55,987 nucleotides of DNA from Acetobacter cibinongensis (GCF_000963925.1 NZ_BAMV01000025.1:1-55987), one strand, 5' to 3'. Shown: positions 9,468 to 19,011, numbered from the stretch's first letter. Numbers and translations are program-made. Notes: a model not told the origin generated them from the sequence alone.

Positions 9468-9950
9468 TTAGAGCGTCCAGGTATTCAGAATAAAGGCGTT
9501 ATCACGCCGGGCGAGGAGAATGACGTCCAGCACATCTTGCGGGTTAATAGGGGTAATACCCGGAATAAGGTTATGCTCACCGTAGCCATACAAAGCCTGA
9601 AGTGCGAACCGGCAAGCATAAACCTTACCGCCTTCTTCAATAATTTTTGCAATCTGCTTGTTGCAGTTCATATGACCGGGAAATGCTTCATCGCCCAGCC
9701 GTGGAAAACCGCGCTGCACGCCAAGGGTAACACCCGGCCCATAAAGCAGAACAGAGGTTTCAAACCCCTTACGAATAAGACGAGTTGCCTGAAGCAGGTT
9801 TACAAACCCGACTGACCCTTCGTTGGCAACGGTATGAAAGGTGATAAGTGCCTTTTCACCGGGTTTGGCCTTAACATCTTCGAAAACTTTGTTTTCATAG
9901 TTAACAAAGCAGTCACCATCTTTATGGGGTGCGTGTTCGATTTCTGGCAT
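9468..9950 (-). CDS. MSMEG_0572/Sll0783-type protein, first gene of Nit1C operon
   Basis: The 160-residue protein begins [19 protein letters not shown]. The frame opens at 9998, but the ATG at 9950 has a GGAAA element upstream and gives the family-like N-terminus. It looks like a DsrE-type alpha/beta fold, with alternating hydrophobic strands and conserved cysteines in GHMNCNKQ and KVYACRF. The cyanobacterial homologue is induced by nitrogen starvation. No activity is established. As the promoter-proximal gene it marks the operon start. The 430 bases upstream are shared with the divergent MocR regulator. Confidence 0.85.
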   Translation of the reverse strand: MPEIEHAPHKDGDCFVNYENKVFEDVKAKPGEKALITFHTVANEGSVGFVNLLQATRLIRKGFETSVLLYGPGVTLGVQRGFPRLGDEAFPGHMNCNKQIAKIIEEGGKVYACRFALQALYGYGEHNLIPGITPINPQDVLDVILLARRDNAFILNTWTL

Positions 9951-10092
9951 GATACGTTTCCATTTCGTTTCGAGAATACAGTCAAGCCTGCCTCGCACTC
10001 AAAAACATGACATGAACATTTTAAATTGTCGAACCACGAAATACATACATATCCATTCATTTACCCAGATATACTAAGTTTTCAGGCAAGCA

Positions 10093-10129
10093 AATAAAGA
10101 CAATTAGCGGTGGGAATAAAGACAATTAG
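10093..10129. promoter_or_regulatory. 15-bp perfect direct repeat, likely MocR operator
   Basis: The sequence AATAAAGACAATTAG occurs at 10093-10107 and again at 10115-10129, a period of 22 bp (two helical turns). It lies in the 430-bp region between the first Nit1C gene (start 9950) and the divergent MocR gene (start 10381). MocR/GabR-type dimers typically bind two direct repeats on one DNA face. Apart from this the intergenic region is AT-rich with no other gene. Confidence 0.6.
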
Positions 10130-10380
10130 ATAAGCGTTTGATATGATTTAGTTTTTATTCTCGAAATAAAATGCTTATATCTTCTATTTATCCGGCGCAG
10201 ACCTCACCCGAGATGATCAGTGGCACCTTATATTATGGTAGGATTAACCTCCATAACGCCTTGAAACTGAATAAAAATTACGTTCGTTCTAAAAATGTAT
10301 GCAACGATTTTCAGTATGTATGGATTTAATGGCAGACCTTCCTTCTCCCCTGTGCTAGAGAAGAACCGTAGCCGGGTTGT

Positions 10381-11796
10381 ATGAGAAAAAAAATGAACAC
10401 GCATGAACTAATAAAAATCATGAAATTTTTTATCGAGCATAATCCCGGCCCTATTTACCTCTCCATTCCTAATGCTCTTATAGAAGCCATCAATAAAGGT
10501 GTGATTGGAGAGGGCGATAAACTGCCACCACAGCGCAGTTTAGCGAAAGAATTAGGCACTGACCTGACAACAATTACACGTTCTTTTTCAGAAGCGCGTA
10601 AACAGGGTCTTATTGAAGCAACTGTAGGGCGCGGTACATTCATTAGAATCGGTGCATCAGAAACACGCTGGAAAAATACAAACCAGGCCGTGGTTGATCT
10701 TACAATGAATTTGCCACCAATTCCTGAAGACCCTTCCATAAAAAACCTCATCCAAACCGAACTTAGCAGCATATTGCGGCAACAAGATCTGCACGCCCTG
10801 CTCTCTTACCGCCTGACGGGCGGCACGACGGATGAAAGAAAGCAGGCCTGCCGCTGGGTGTCTCCCGTTATTGGGTCACGCAATGAGGACGACATTTTAA
10901 TTGTACCCGGAGCACAAGCCGCGATTGCTGCAATTGTGACAACGCTATTGAAGGCGGGCGATGTGCTGGTAACTGACCGCTTTACCTATCCGGGCATACG
11001 GACCGTGTGTGCCCAATTTAATATTCTTATAAAAGGCATAGACAGCGATGCTGAGGGCATGGTGCCGGATCAACTGGAGGATGCGTGTTCGCGCCTCAAA
11101 CCCCGTTTGATTTACTGCACGCCCACAATACAAAACCCAACCACATCCACCATGTCCATTGAGCGACGCAAACGGATCCTTTCTATCGCGAGAAAACATA
11201 ATGCGTATATTCTGGAAGATGATCCTTACAGCTTGCTCTTGAAAAACCCTCTCCCCGCCTTGGCGCAATTAGACCCATATCGAGTTTTCTATGTTGCGTC
11301 TCTCTCCAAGGTTATTTCACCGTCTTTAAGGCTGGCATTTATGTGTGCCCCGGATGTAGAGCTTTCCACCCGAATAACAGCCGCCTTACGCGCCACCACC
11401 CTGACCAATTCCGGGTTAATGACGGCCCTTATAACCAGATGGATTGAAAAAGGGACTGCTACACAAATTCTTTCTGCTATACGCGAAGAGTTGTCAGAGC
11501 GTCAAAAAATTGCAAAGGATATTTTAGGAGATACGCACTGCACCCACCCCGAAGGCCCCCATATTTGGCTTAAGCTGCCTGAATGGTGGAGCAGTATAGA
11601 TTTTGTCTCTTATGCCAGAAAGCAGGGGCTCGGCTTGGTTCCCAGTAGCGTATTTACCGTAGAGGGCGAACCGCCGCAAAGAATCCGCATTGCTTTGGGA
11701 AGTGCAACCAGCCGCGAAAATCTGACAAACTCTCTTAAAGGGATTGTAGATTTAATGAATCATAAAAAGACATTCGGGTTTGACAGCATTGTGTAG
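10381..11796 (+). CDS. MocR/GabR-family PLP-dependent transcriptional regulator
   Basis: The 471-residue fusion has a GntR-type winged helix (about residues 20-90, with LPPQRSLAKELG and TVGRGTFI) and a fold-type I aminotransferase-like domain. The PLP-binding lysine is present (Lys310 in SLSKVISPSLR), as are the partner Asp/Tyr in ILEDDPYS (280-283), so it can probably bind PLP. Such regulators sense an amino compound that reacts with PLP. It is transcribed divergently from the Nit1C operon across a region carrying a paired direct repeat, making it the probable Nit1C regulator and perhaps its own. The ligand may be an amine intermediate of the pathway (inference). ATG at 10393 is an alternative start. 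Confidence 0.9.
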   Translation: MRKKMNTHELIKIMKFFIEHNPGPIYLSIPNALIEAINKGVIGEGDKLPPQRSLAKELGTDLTTITRSFSEARKQGLIEATVGRGTFIRIGASETRWKNTNQAVVDLTMNLPPIPEDPSIKNLIQTELSSILRQQDLHALLSYRLTGGTTDERKQACRWVSPVIGSRNEDDILIVPGAQAAIAAIVTTLLKAGDVLVTDRFTYPGIRTVCAQFNILIKGIDSDAEGMVPDQLEDACSRLKPRLIYCTPTIQNPTTSTMSIERRKRILSIARKHNAYILEDDPYSLLLKNPLPALAQLDPYRVFYVASLSKVISPSLRLAFMCAPDVELSTRITAALRATTLTNSGLMTALITRWIEKGTATQILSAIREELSERQKIAKDILGDTHCTHPEGPHIWLKLPEWWSSIDFVSYARKQGLGLVPSSVFTVEGEPPQRIRIALGSATSRENLTNSLKGIVDLMNHKKTFGFDSIV

Positions 11797-11826
11797 CACT
11801 TACCCCCCTGTAATGAGGCTATATTT

Positions 11827-12177
11827 TCATTCATTTAAGGTCCAGGGGCGCTTATCAATCCACTGATCTCCCCACCCACTTAAACTCTTCAGAATTGGTT
11901 TAAGGCTTTTTCCTTCTGAAGTGAGAGAGTATTCCACTTTTGGCGGCACGACGGCATAGACTTTCCGTTCAATAAGGCCGTCCTCTTCCAGTTCTCTCAA
12001 CTGCTTAACGATAAGTCGAGGAGAGGCGCCCACAGCCAGCTTACTAAATTCATTATAACGCATTGTTCCATCCAGAAGGTGAAAAAGAAAAACTCCTTTC
12101 CATTTACCGCCAATAACATTCAAAGCGGCCTCTATAGAACAGCCAGGGATACGTTCCCACCTTTTGTCTTTTTTCAT
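11827..12177 (-). CDS. HxlR-family transcriptional regulator
   Basis: The 116-residue single winged-helix protein of the HxlR family has the typical N-terminal CSIEAALNVIGGKWKGVFLFHLL stretch in which Cys13 occupies the conserved redox-sensing position known from YodB, HypR and QorR. The recognition region SPRLIVKQLRELEEDGLIERK follows. It is divergent from the flavin oxidoreductase gene across a 122-bp region containing TATAC/GTATA palindromes, so it most likely represses that gene and itself and responds to electrophiles such as quinones. That response is inferred from the family. Confidence 0.88.
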   Translation of the reverse strand: MKKDKRWERIPGCSIEAALNVIGGKWKGVFLFHLLDGTMRYNEFSKLAVGASPRLIVKQLRELEEDGLIERKVYAVVPPKVEYSLTSEGKSLKPILKSLSGWGDQWIDKRPWTLNE

Positions 12178-12192
12178 TCAGCCCTCCATCGC

Positions 12193-12229
12193 TATACAAT
12201 AGTATAGTATATGGTTTTTTATACAGTAT
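12193..12229. promoter_or_regulatory. Clustered ATAC/GTAT palindromes, candidate HxlR operator
   Basis: TATAC-AATA-GTATA (12193-12206) is a perfect 5-4-5 inverted repeat. It is followed by GTATAGTATAT and by ATAC-A-GTAT at 12221-12229. These sit between the divergent HxlR and Old Yellow Enzyme genes, close to the HxlR start. The location and symmetry fit an HxlR-dimer operator; binding is not shown. Confidence 0.5.
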
Positions 12230-12299
12230 TTTATTTTCTAACTTAGAACGCTACTTTTCACGAGAGTAAATTTTTCACTTTACTACTACGAGGATTCTT

Positions 12300-13370
12300 G
12301 TGAAACTGTTTGAACCGCTGACACTTCGCAATGTTACACTCCGCAATCGTATCGTCATGTCACCAATGTGTATGCATTCAGCGCTTTCTGGCGGGTTTGT
12401 AAGCGATTTCCATCTTGTCCATTATGGGGCACGCGCTCTTGGCGGAGTGGGGCTTGTTTTTTTTGAAACATTGGCAACGCTTGAGAACGGTATGATTGGG
12501 CCAGGAGATCTTGGCATTTGGAGCGATGACCATATTGATGGTCTAAATCGCCTTGTGCAGGTTGTACAAAAAATGGGTGCTAAAGCCGGTGCACAAATTG
12601 GACATGCAGGACGACTGGAAGGTACGCAGGCCTACACGGCAATTGCACCATCTGCCATTGCTTTTTCAGAAAATACTCTGGTTCCTCACGAACTTACCAA
12701 CGAAGAAATTTTGAACATTGTTCACAGCTTCAAAGCAGCGGCCAAACGGGTGCGGCTGGCAGGTTTCGATATTCTGGAAATCCACACAGCGCATGGGTAT
12801 CTTCTGAATGAATTTTTATCGCCACTGGCCAACAAACGGACTGACAAGTGGGGAGGAAGTCACGAAAACCGCTACCGTATCGTGCGACATATTCTTGATG
12901 AAGTCCGGCAGGAATGGAATGGCCCGTTATTTGTCCGCATATCTTCTACAGATTATGCTCATGGTGGAAACACACCAGAGGACTTTGTTATCTATAGTCA
13001 GTGGATGAAGGAGCAGGGTGTGGACCTTATAGATTGTTCATCTGGCGGCATTGCGCCTGCTGACGTTAAGAGTTTTCCGGGGTATCAAGTCACTGCTGCA
13101 ACGCTGCTCCGAGAAAAATTAGGCATTATGACAGGTGCCGTTGGGCTGATTGAAACCGGAGATCTGGCTGCCGACATTATTGGCAATATGCGAGCCGATC
13201 TGGTTTTTATTGGCCGGGCACTTCTACGAGACCCTTTCTGGCCAAGAACTGCGGCTGATGAATTACGGGTCAGCATCCCAGTGCCAGATCAATATACCCG
13301 CTATGGTGCGTGGTGGCTTAACACTCAGCCCCGCCCCACACCAGCACTTCCTCATACAACTGCCGGGTAA
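12300..13370 (+). CDS. Old Yellow Enzyme, YqjM/NamA-like NADPH ene-reductase
   Basis: The 356-residue FMN-dependent TIM barrel would reduce activated C=C bonds of enones and quinone-like electrophiles using NAD(P)H. It carries the class III signature SPMCM with Cys24 at the flavin-tuning position, GAQIGHAGR, the substrate-binding His pair in HTAHGYLLNEFLSPL and the FMN-phosphate region VFIGRALLRDPFW. Residue 26 is His where YqjM has the catalytic-site Tyr28, which may alter substrate choice. The start codon is GTG at 12300, after a GAGGATT element. It pairs divergently with an HxlR regulator, a familiar electrophile-stress arrangement. Confidence 0.9.
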   Translation: MKLFEPLTLRNVTLRNRIVMSPMCMHSALSGGFVSDFHLVHYGARALGGVGLVFFETLATLENGMIGPGDLGIWSDDHIDGLNRLVQVVQKMGAKAGAQIGHAGRLEGTQAYTAIAPSAIAFSENTLVPHELTNEEILNIVHSFKAAAKRVRLAGFDILEIHTAHGYLLNEFLSPLANKRTDKWGGSHENRYRIVRHILDEVRQEWNGPLFVRISSTDYAHGGNTPEDFVIYSQWMKEQGVDLIDCSSGGIAPADVKSFPGYQVTAATLLREKLGIMTGAVGLIETGDLAADIIGNMRADLVFIGRALLRDPFWPRTAADELRVSIPVPDQYTRYGAWWLNTQPRPTPALPHTTAG

Positions 13371-13397
13371 AATACGCTTACCGTGAGCCGTTACAAC

Positions 13398-13434
13398 GGC
13401 CAAAGTTAGCTCCTATAAAAAGCTAACTCTGGCC
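13398..13434. terminator. Strong hairpin between ene-reductase and TonB receptor
   Basis: GGCCAAAGTTAGCT (13398-13411) pairs with AGCTAACTCTGGCC (13421-13434), 13 of 14 positions. It lies between the convergent ene-reductase and TonB receptor genes, preceded by a small CCGTT/AACGG hairpin. There is no clear T-run, so it may be a bidirectional RNA end or processing site instead of a classic terminator. Confidence 0.5.
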
Positions 13435-13497
13435 GCAAAGGCTTTCAAAGTCGCAAGTCAGGCTTGCATACCCACAAGCTATGACCGAGCAGTGTTA

Positions 13498-15843
13498 TCA
13501 GAACTCAGATACAACAGAGAAAAATGTTCCTCGCCGCTGGCCATACTGTGCCTGATAAATGCCTACACCGCTGCCATTTCTGAGCTGATAGCGTTTATCA
13601 AATAAATTGACGACATCAGCGCGTACCTTGATGGCGTGTCCGAAAGGTACCTTTGTAAAGCTGTGCTGGTAACCAATGTTGAACACGTCATATTGCGGTT
13701 GTTTCTCAAGGTTTGCAAAGCCGCTGCGCAGTCCATAGCCATACACGAAATCTACATAGGCCATATCGTGTTTTGTAGACCATGAAGCACCGGCTGTGGC
13801 GGTATATTCTCCCTGATGGTCAAGCTGGATGGCGTGATTTTTAATATAGGCCAGCTCCTCCATATCAAACTGGTACTGCGCGGAATTGATGTCCCGTGCA
13901 GACGTTTTTACATAAGAAAAATTCCCGAAGACTGACCAAGGGCCATGCTTCCATGAACTTCCAAACTCAGCACCATAAACACGGCCACGTTTGTAGCTGA
14001 ACGGAGCCAGAATTACTGCACGGCCAAACTGCCCGAGATCCGTAAGGTCGTGCGCCCATTTGGCATAGGCATCAAGCGTGATCTGGAACTCTGGCGTAAT
14101 GCGCTGGAGAATACCGCCATCCACATAGTTCGATTTTTCGACCTTCGTCGCGTCATTGATCATATTGGCGGCAGCATTGGTCGTGCCCACAAATTTGGCC
14201 AGTGTTGAGGGATAGACATACTGAGGCGAAGGCGGCGCGAAATAGCGAGAATAGCCGATGTGAAGGGTAGTGCTGCGTGTGGGCTTCCAGACCATGTTGG
14301 CGCGGGGGCTGAGCTGCCCCTCGTTACCAAATGAGGAGGCGAACCGGTCGTAGCGGATGCCGTAATTGAATGTGAGGTTCTTGGTAATTTTGTATTCATC
14401 CTGAATATACGCTCCGGCTTCAACAGACCAGTTTCCCGTATTATCAATCACGCGCACGGGCACATTTGATTTCTGGTTTCCCTGCGCATCGACAGGAAAG
14501 GCCAGCGTATTGGTATCCAGTCGTTCAGACGTGTACTGCCCCAAAAGACCGGCTCGCAACGTATGGTGCGGGGCGACCTCATACGACAGATCAAACTGCA
14601 TGCCGCCGGTCGTGAAATCGTTGACCTCATGCTCGGACACACCTTGATAAATCAGGTCCCGGTCACGATCAGGGGTGTAATCAATCCGGCCATAGCGAAA
14701 ATAGGGGGAGGCCTGGAAATTCAGTTTGTCCGTTGTACGCTGATAGGAGAGCACCGCGTAGTAGTTTTGCTCCGTCTGGCTGTCATTCATCTTGGCCCAG
14801 TTCATTGACGGATCATGCGGGTTCAAGCCAGCCACATCATAGATGGTGGAGTAGTCCGGGCTATTGGTATCGAACGTCTTAAATGAATTCGGAATTTCAA
14901 AATCCGCGTAGGAGGCGCTGGTCAGCAGCGTGACCCGACTGATATCGTCAATATGGTAGGACAGATAGGAGAAGGCTTTCTCCTGCTCTGTCACATCGTG
15001 CACGGCCCGGAATGTGTTGCTTGGGTTTTCAATGCCGATGGCATTGCGTGTGAACGATACGGTTGTGAAGTAGTCCAGCTTTCCATGCTGCCCGCCAAAC
15101 TGCACGGATGGCACGAACGTATTGTAGCTCCCGCCATAAAGGGAGACCTGATTATGTTTCAGGCTGTTGCCGGTTTTGGTGGTAACGTCCACCACCCCGG
15201 CCGTGCGAAAGCCAAACTGAGCCGGGAGAGTGCCCGTTAACAGATCCACTGACTGGATGATGCGGCTATCAAGCTCCTGCCCGAAGCCGTTCAAGCCCTC
15301 AGGTAGCAATACGCCGTTGACCCGATAGGTGAGGCCGCCATGTTCACCGCGCACATGCACCTCTCCATAGCTATCCAGCACAACGCCCGGAACACGCAGA
15401 AGAATTTGGCTAAAAGCCGCGTTCTGTCCCCCAGGCGTCGTGGTGATTTGGCGCTGGTCTATGTGGTAATCGACTGCCCCTAACCCAGGAAAAATGCGCG
15501 TGCGCTCCTGATTGAGGTGGCCAACGACATTGATTTTCTCAGGAGCAGGTGCCTCATGCGTGCCGGGCGAAGTGGGGCGTTGTGTGGCCTTTGGGTTCTG
15601 GCGGTTTTCAGCCCCGACACTCCGTACCGCTGCTGCCGGGTTCTTAACGGCGGCCCGAGGAGCGTGGGGTACAGTCTCGTCAGCCTTTGCTGCATTTATG
15701 CTGCTCCAGCCTAATCCCACCACTACGCAGGAACATAGTGTGGCACGCAAACCCAAACTGGATGGAGCGCATTTATGGCTGGTGATCTTTTTAGAATACC
15801 TGTGCTTTAAGAAATAGCATTTGCTATATTGTTGGATAGGCAT
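13498..15843 (-). CDS. TonB-dependent outer-membrane receptor
   Basis: The roughly 781-residue TonB-dependent receptor imports a large or scarce ligand (siderophore, cobalamin or glycan) across the outer membrane. It has a long basic N-terminus with a hydrophobic signal core (LCSCVVVGLGWSSINAA), a proline/alanine-rich linker, a plug domain (about residues 130-260: QILLRVPGVVLDSYGEVHVRGEH, then RTAGVVDVTTKTG) and a 22-strand barrel ending in aromatic EF. The start at the ATG at 15843 is preferred over the upstream TTG. No siderophore genes flank it. The nearest transport-related neighbour is the hydrolase remnant upstream. The ligand cannot be read from sequence. Confidence 0.9.
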   Translation of the reverse strand: MPIQQYSKCYFLKHRYSKKITSHKCAPSSLGLRATLCSCVVVGLGWSSINAAKADETVPHAPRAAVKNPAAAVRSVGAENRQNPKATQRPTSPGTHEAPAPEKINVVGHLNQERTRIFPGLGAVDYHIDQRQITTTPGGQNAAFSQILLRVPGVVLDSYGEVHVRGEHGGLTYRVNGVLLPEGLNGFGQELDSRIIQSVDLLTGTLPAQFGFRTAGVVDVTTKTGNSLKHNQVSLYGGSYNTFVPSVQFGGQHGKLDYFTTVSFTRNAIGIENPSNTFRAVHDVTEQEKAFSYLSYHIDDISRVTLLTSASYADFEIPNSFKTFDTNSPDYSTIYDVAGLNPHDPSMNWAKMNDSQTEQNYYAVLSYQRTTDKLNFQASPYFRYGRIDYTPDRDRDLIYQGVSEHEVNDFTTGGMQFDLSYEVAPHHTLRAGLLGQYTSERLDTNTLAFPVDAQGNQKSNVPVRVIDNTGNWSVEAGAYIQDEYKITKNLTFNYGIRYDRFASSFGNEGQLSPRANMVWKPTRSTTLHIGYSRYFAPPSPQYVYPSTLAKFVGTTNAAANMINDATKVEKSNYVDGGILQRITPEFQITLDAYAKWAHDLTDLGQFGRAVILAPFSYKRGRVYGAEFGSSWKHGPWSVFGNFSYVKTSARDINSAQYQFDMEELAYIKNHAIQLDHQGEYTATAGASWSTKHDMAYVDFVYGYGLRSGFANLEKQPQYDVFNIGYQHSFTKVPFGHAIKVRADVVNLFDKRYQLRNGSGVGIYQAQYGQRRGTFFSVVSEF

Positions 15844-15999
15844 AACGAGCAACTTCTTCTGCGAAGGGTGAGTGTGTGCGAGTGACTCTAGAAAATCTTA
15901 GGGAAAGAAAATTTAAGACTCATGACGGCAGGGGGACGGACAGGGGAAGATAGTAGACTTGCAGTTCAATATATGCAATATGCTATACCATATAGTTTC

Positions 16000-16650
16000 T
16001 GCAAACGCTCTGTTGGTGCAATTTGCATGCAGCGCACCCTGCACTCTTCTGCTGGGTGTATTATTTCTGTAAATTGAGCGGAAAAGTCAGAGCGTGTGCG
16101 TGGCGAAGAGAAGGTGCAGCAATCTGGCATCTTTGACCTGTTCCTTAAGATCAAACGCCTGTTGCCGTGATACGAGCATATCATTGTCACCATTCACCAC
16201 GGGTAAAGAACACTGAATATTTTTTACAGATGCGCCAGGATAAGAATTCTCATCACATCTGACCCACATAGAAATAGCTGGCTCAAATAACTTTTCAAAA
16301 TCCGCTTAGGGAGTTTCCGCATTACGGGGTTGCGATTTGATTGCCAAACATGTCACGCCATTTTTCAAGGGTGATGGTTTTATAAATCTGCCGGGTGGGA
16401 TCATTTACCGGCAATACCCAGTGCGCACAGATCACAATAACGAACTTCGGTTGGACAGCATGAGACGCAGCGCAACAACCCCGCCATCACTGTGTCCAAT
16501 AATACCAAAGTTCTGTGGCCCTAACGTGGTAAAAACTGCGGTTACATCCTCCTGAAGCTGCCGATATCTCAGGGGATACGTCCCGATAACTAATCGCCCA
16601 TGCCCGCGCGTATCAATAGCAATCAACCTGTAATCTGGGGAAATCAAAGA
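16000..16650 (-). pseudogene. Alpha/beta hydrolase pseudogene
   Basis: The first fragment (16432-16647) reads PDYRLIAIDTRGHG then GIIGHSDGGVVALRL, i.e. the strand-turn-helix of an alpha/beta hydrolase with the GHSDGG elbow. After stops at about 16432 and 16310 the family resumes at 16090-16269 with SLPVVNGDNDMLVS and a histidine-containing end. The N-terminal third is missing and its place is taken by transposase debris. It is therefore 5'-truncated and has at least two internal stops or frameshifts, so no active enzyme is expected. It may once have worked with the TonB receptor just downstream. Confidence 0.75.
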
Positions 16651-16654
16651 ACCG

Positions 16655-17495
16655 CTGATTGATGTGCCTTTCTCTTGATTTTGGGCTTATGGCGTGCTGT
16701 TGACGGTCGCCTTGGTAATGTTCGCTTTGCGTTTATCGCAGATAGAGAGTTACCATCTTCCAGATTGCTACCTACATGTCGGCGCTCCTCAGCTCCAGAA
16801 AGAGGAAGCAGGGCATATTATAGACGATATTGGCCTTTGAGCGGTAGGCCGTGTCGGCCCAGACAGGTGAGGCCGTATTGGTTTTATCCAGAGGTTCTTC
16901 GCGCAGTCTGGTGCCCTCACTGGCGGCAGGCTCCGTCATCTTCCATTTGCGGACCAGCCGAACTTTCGGTCGATGGAAACATGCGATTTATAGCAAAAGA
17001 AAGGGGGAGCGAGATCCGTAGGCGGGGTCCTCCCGCCATCGTAAAGCTTTCCTTTTGTGAACTTCAGCTTCCATCACACATAACGATCTTTATGGGACAT
17101 CTTGGACGGCTTGTCCTGCCGCTCCTGTGGAATATGTCCTTCACGCACACCGGCCTTCTCCCCATTGACATTGCGCTGCCTGCGAGCCAGACAGCCAGGA
17201 TCTGCCTGACATCAGCAGTAACCAGCGTTCCGCATGGTGGTGACATTAGGGCGCTCTCACGGTGTTTCAATGGCACCCGCCTGGGTCAGGTAGTCAGTCC
17301 GTAGGACAAATTGTTCATCGTCTGGATCAAACGTGGAACACCGCCCGTGTTTCCGTCTGAATAGGCCAGTGCCTTTGTTCAGCTCCGAGCTGAGCACCTC
17401 AAAATCCTCAGTCCGGGAAAACGCTTCAAGTTGAGCACCGAGCCCACTCAACCGCGCCAGCCGCTCTTCAACATCAAAACAAAAGGCTGCGTCAT
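16655..17495 (-). pseudogene. Decayed IS5-family transposase
   Basis: Minus-strand fragments in shifting frames match one IS5-type DDE transposase in order. They are an N-terminal FDVEERLARLSGLGAQLEAFS (about 17400-17480), then RTDYLTQAGAIET (about 17280), then NVNGEKAGVREGHIPQE and KPSKMSHKDR (about 17080-17200). APPFFCYKSHVSIDRKFG (about 16960) and VWADTAYRSKANIV (about 16830) follow. An internal deletion removes the segment after CSTFDP, and several frameshifts are present. It abuts the truncated hydrolase, so its insertion probably removed the start of that gene. The family assignment is from conserved blocks; the exact ends were not resolved. Confidence 0.7.
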
Positions 17496-17663
17496 GAGCA
17501 ATTCCAAGTCACCACTCAAGAGATAAACGAATAGAGAACCCCGAAACCAGGGGGGCGACCCCTCCAACTGCCGTTCGTATAAAATACCTCATGCACAGGC
17601 CACTCTCCTTCAGTAAGCCTGTGAATTACAACGCCAACTCCGGCAATACCTTAATAGGGACGC

Positions 17664-18920
17664 CTATTTTTTCCTGATCAATATCTGAATCAACACCCAT
17701 GCAAGCATATAGGCGCTTCCGCAAACAGCAAACAGAACGTAATAGCCAGCGTTAATGTTGTTCATTGACCTATAGTGGTCGAGAATAATCCCGATAAAAA
17801 CCGGAAACAGCATTCCCCCTATAGACCCTGCCATACCGCCAATACCCTGCACAGAAGCGATCATGCTTTTGGGGAAATAGTCTGCTGGCATAGAATAGAT
17901 ATTTGCGGACCACCCCTGATGCGCGGCAGCAGCTACGCTCAACAGCGCAACCATGCCCCACATAGTACCAATCTGTGCAGAGAAGCAAAGAGGTATCACA
18001 AGCAACGCCATCATCAGCATAGTGAAGCGCCGTGCAGTTACAACTTTCCAGCCACGACCAATTAGAAAAGACGAAATCCAGCCACCGCCGACGCTCCCAA
18101 CAGATGTTGAGCAATATACTGCAATCAATGGAAACCCAAGGTGCTGAAGATCAAGGTGGTAGCGATCAGAAAAATAAGATGGCAACCAGAAAAGAATGAA
18201 GAACCATATTGGGTCGGTCATGAACTTACCGAGTGCAAACGCCCATGTCTCCTTCATTTTCATGAGATCCAACCACCGGCCTTTAAATTCCGGCGTGTGG
18301 AGTATACCTGCGTCCTGCGCGATATGGTTTCGTTCCTCGGTGGACAGAGATGCTGTTTCTTCCGGCACACGGTAAATACGCAACCAGATGAGCAACCAGA
18401 CAAACCCGGAAAGACCTGTAATAATAAAGGCAGCCTGCCAGCCATATGTAACGGCAAGCCACGGCACTGTTGCAGGCGCCATGATGGCACCAATACTTGT
18501 GCCAGCCGTGACAATTCCCACTGCAAGAGAACGCTCCGTAGACGGGAACCACTCTGAAACAGCCTTCAAAGCTGATGGAAAATTACCGGACTCTCCAAAC
18601 CCAAGCAGGCCTCGCACGGCTGCAAAGGTTGCTGTCCCGCCAACAAAAGCGTGGCTGATGGACGCAATACTCCATACGAACATACAGAATGCGTAGCCGA
18701 GCCGTGTGCCAATTCTGTCAATCAACTTACCAAAAGAAATAAAGCCCAAGGCGTAGCAAGCCTGAAAGACAATAACCAGATAGCTATAATCTTTTTCAGT
18801 CCAATGAAATTTCTGCTCCAGCAAGGGCTTGAGCAAACTTAGAACCTGACGGTCAACATAGTTGATTGTTGTTGCTGCAAAGAGAAGTCCGCATATTATC
18901 CATCGATATTTACCAACCAT
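17664..18920 (-). CDS. MFS transporter, hexuronate/ACS-type
   Basis: The 418-residue major facilitator with about 12 membrane segments belongs to the anion:cation symporter group (ExuT/GudP-like), which carries organic anions such as hexuronates and aldarates with protons. The N-terminus WIICGLLFAATTINYVDRQVLS, with Asp/Arg in TM1, and GLLGFGESGNFPSALKAVSEWFP are typical of the group. A good GGAGG site precedes the ATG at 18920. It lies 91 bases after the OprB-like porin on the same strand, so the two probably form an uptake pair for the catabolic locus to the right. The expected substrate is a small hydroxylated acid (inference). Confidence 0.9.
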   Translation of the reverse strand: MVGKYRWIICGLLFAATTINYVDRQVLSLLKPLLEQKFHWTEKDYSYLVIVFQACYALGFISFGKLIDRIGTRLGYAFCMFVWSIASISHAFVGGTATFAAVRGLLGFGESGNFPSALKAVSEWFPSTERSLAVGIVTAGTSIGAIMAPATVPWLAVTYGWQAAFIITGLSGFVWLLIWLRIYRVPEETASLSTEERNHIAQDAGILHTPEFKGRWLDLMKMKETWAFALGKFMTDPIWFFILFWLPSYFSDRYHLDLQHLGFPLIAVYCSTSVGSVGGGWISSFLIGRGWKVVTARRFTMLMMALLVIPLCFSAQIGTMWGMVALLSVAAAAHQGWSANIYSMPADYFPKSMIASVQGIGGMAGSIGGMLFPVFIGIILDHYRSMNNINAGYYVLFAVCGSAYMLAWVLIQILIRKK

Positions 18921-19011
18921 TACAACCTCCGATTATTCTTTTTGTAGGAGATGCAAAATGTCTGAAGGCACGCACAGACTTCTCGCGCATTAAGGGTAAG
19001 ACAAGCACTTG

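Noticed and set aside
16675..17304. 209-residue plus-strand ORF as a novel gene
   Set aside because: The opposite strand carries ordered IS5-family transposase blocks over the same interval, so this frame is an antisense artefact.
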